A stretch of DNA of 64,000 nucleotides from Ulva prolifera (taxonomy: Eukaryota; Chlorophyta; Ulvophyceae; Ulvales; Ulvaceae). Below the pieces are notes generated by a model. That model had not been told where the DNA came from and made no database searches. It worked only from the letters and a program-made list of their open reading frames with translations. Each line of letters opens with the position of its first letter. The stretch's first letter is position 1. A program made the translations under genes and the position numbers. This document shows positions 62,353 through 64,000 of this stretch, piece by piece. The stretch covers positions 840,923 to 904,922 of the forward strand of contig CM041204.1 of the NCBI GenBank assembly GCA_023078555.1. Direction: 5' to 3'.

Positions 62353-63288
62353 TACTAATGCTACTCATTTGTTTCTTCTGATTACATTGTTTCTTCGGAT
62401 ACTTCGACAAGTTACAAGCATCCGGCAGATTGAGCAGTCGCATATGCATGTTGCTCCTGCCGTCAGAAAACGTTATCTTAAGCAGATTAGACGCGCAGTC
62501 CTTGTGAAGGTCAGGTAAGGGCGACTAGCATATCATACCTGCTGCGCACAAAGGTAGAACCGAGAGATGCTAGGGGGAGAGTACTAATACCTTGAAACAG
62601 TAATGAGAAAGGTTACAGATTACAGTGTGCACAACCATCTATGAAAACCTGCACATCAAGATCTTCACTAGCAGGACTGAACGCTCCTCAACCCCTATCA
62701 AGTTCCCTACCTGGGGACCTCCCCAAAGGATCTGACTTCCCCTCGAGTGCTCACTGTCATAAGGAGTGTGAAGTTGGGATATATCATTGAATCATCCTTG
62801 CACGGAATGGATTTTAGGGAGTGCAGACGGACCCAATTTGAATCGCCTCCCGGCCCACTCGAGGACACCCTAAGGAGGAGTGGTTGCGAATAGATCACCA
62901 CAATGCACGCAACACGGCAGATTCTGCAAGCTCCTTCCCATGGATGTACAGTGTCCTATGGCATGCACAAGATCACACATGACAAGCGAGGCAATGATGA
63001 TAGCTAATGTAGCAGGTGAGCCGACTTCAGGCCGTGGGCAAACACTGGCAAAACGTGAGCCCATGCATGGACAAGAAATGGGGAACATATATGTTCCCTA
63101 TTTCTTGCTCATTCATGAATCAGACCAGAGGACCGCATCTGCTTTTCATCTGCTGCAAGCAGTACCACCGCCCCGCACGCACCGGGCACGCAGCCACTGC
63201 GGGCGGCCACCACCTAGCACAGATGGATGCAACGCCGGGCCCACTTCAGAAGCATTGAGTTGTCTCATAAATTAAGACAGAATCGACA
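62353..63288. other. Spacer between copia relics
   Basis: No recognisable coding. It may contain the 5' part (gag or LTR) of element 2 and flanking sequence of the third fragment. The LTR ends could not be identified by eye. Confidence 0.4.
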
Positions 63289-64000
63289 ATGACCTCAAAG
63301 GTGTACATCAGCTGCTGCATGACCGACCTTTCACGAGTCACACACATAGACAGTTTGCGTGCTTTTCTCAATGGGGTGTTTATAGAAGAAACGATCATTG
63401 CACAGCCCCCGGACTGCACCGACAAGTCTCCGAAATGTCACAAGAAAAGCGGCCCCACTGAAAATGACAGCAGCACCGACATGACAGCACGTATACGGAA
63501 GTTTTGTATGACCATGTATGGCCTGAACTACGCTCCTCGAAAATGGCATAAAGCCTTAGAACAAGGATGGCATTTTATATGCATCCAAAGTGATCCCGGA
63601 TTGCATGTCGAACAAGCTGGTCGCTGTTTTATTCTTGTGGGTTGACGGCCAGTTAGTTTTCACCCGATTTGCGGCGCTACAAGAATCAACGTCAGTCTCA
63701 CGAAATGTGAGGGCAGAGGTGTAGGATACATGTCACGGGCACTGGGTAATGAAAAAACGCATGATCGAAAGGCCAAAACAATTACAATGACTTAACACAC
63801 AACGATTAAGAATCTGGTAAAAGCGTACATCACGCCTGACGAACAAAAATCTCCCACTCCCTTAGTGCCGCGGCAACATTTGAGAAATGTGAAAGAGCAT
63901 CCATCTGTAAGGGTGAAATGACCTAACTTGACCTATGCGGCGGATGCCCTAGCCCAACATATGTCTAGTAATCTGAAGGAACCTTAGTCTGCCTTGTATC
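63289..64000 (+). mobile_element. Ty1/copia fragment (element 3), same family as element 1, decayed
   Basis: A plus-strand remnant of RT that aligns step by step with element 1: AFLNGVFIEETIIAQPP, MYGLNYAPRKWHKALEQ, ICIQSDPGLHVEQAGRCF, then after stops DRKAKTITMT and KSPTPLVPRQHLRNVKEHP, then ALAQHMSSNLKE at the window edge. At least two stops (after RCFILVG and after TITMT) and small gaps show that it is dead. It keeps the Gln of AQPP where element 1 has a stop. The element continues beyond the window. Confidence 0.88.

Overview
The window is nuclear DNA of a eukaryote, most likely a chlorophyte green alga. The signs are genes split by many spliceosomal introns (mostly GTGAGx or GTATGC donors), a plant/green-algal-type chloroplast FZO-like (FZL) dynamin-family GTPase, an Hv1-type voltage-gated proton channel of the kind known from algae, a SAPS-domain PP6 regulatory subunit, a eukaryotic tRNA-Pro, and several decayed Ty1/copia and DNA-transposon copies. 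Exon models were built by eye from donor/acceptor signals, reading-frame phase and family knowledge. They were not checked against transcripts.

Layout. 1.5-6.0 kb (minus): a complete seven-exon SAPS gene of about 930 aa. 9.5-20.7 kb (plus): three two-exon genes about 5 kb apart. In all three, exon 1 is 163-166 nt, encodes a signal peptide and ends in phase 1, and exon 2 opens with an acidic Glu run. I propose that they are a tandem family of secreted proteins with very divergent second exons. One exon 2 holds an unrecognised globular domain, one holds Gly-Asn/Asp-Glu-Gly minisatellite repeats, and one is Arg-rich. 22.2-24.2 kb (minus): a Cys-rich secreted protein of unknown family. 25.1-27.0 kb (plus): Hv1 proton channel, four exons. 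28.0-34.5 kb (minus): FZL, ten exons, about 950 aa, nearly complete by homology. 35.87 kb: tRNA-Pro(UGG).

From about 36 kb to the right end the window is dominated by transposons and their remains. A copia element (36.8-40.2 kb, minus) is cut by a 100-base N gap and followed by a long impure (TG)n array. A Tnp2/Plavaka-like transposase (40.9-43.7 kb, plus) has consistent splice phases but one in-frame stop and one frameshift. A multi-exon accessory gene with an acidic region and a basic tail follows (44.2-46.8 kb, plus). 46.8-58.9 kb has no gene I can name, but it includes a 2.66-kb structure bounded by ~280-bp inverted repeats (51.42-54.08 kb). A heavily decayed second copia copy (59.4-62.4 kb, minus) and a fragment of a third (63.3 kb to the end, plus) close the window; the fragment is of the same family as the first.

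The host genes do not form a pathway. SAPS acts in phosphatase signalling, FZL in thylakoid and chloroplast membrane remodelling, and Hv1 in proton extrusion. Long stretches (1-1.4, 6.1-9.5, 10.9-14.0, 16.5-19.8, 46.9-49.4 and 54.1-58.9 kb) hold no gene I can support.
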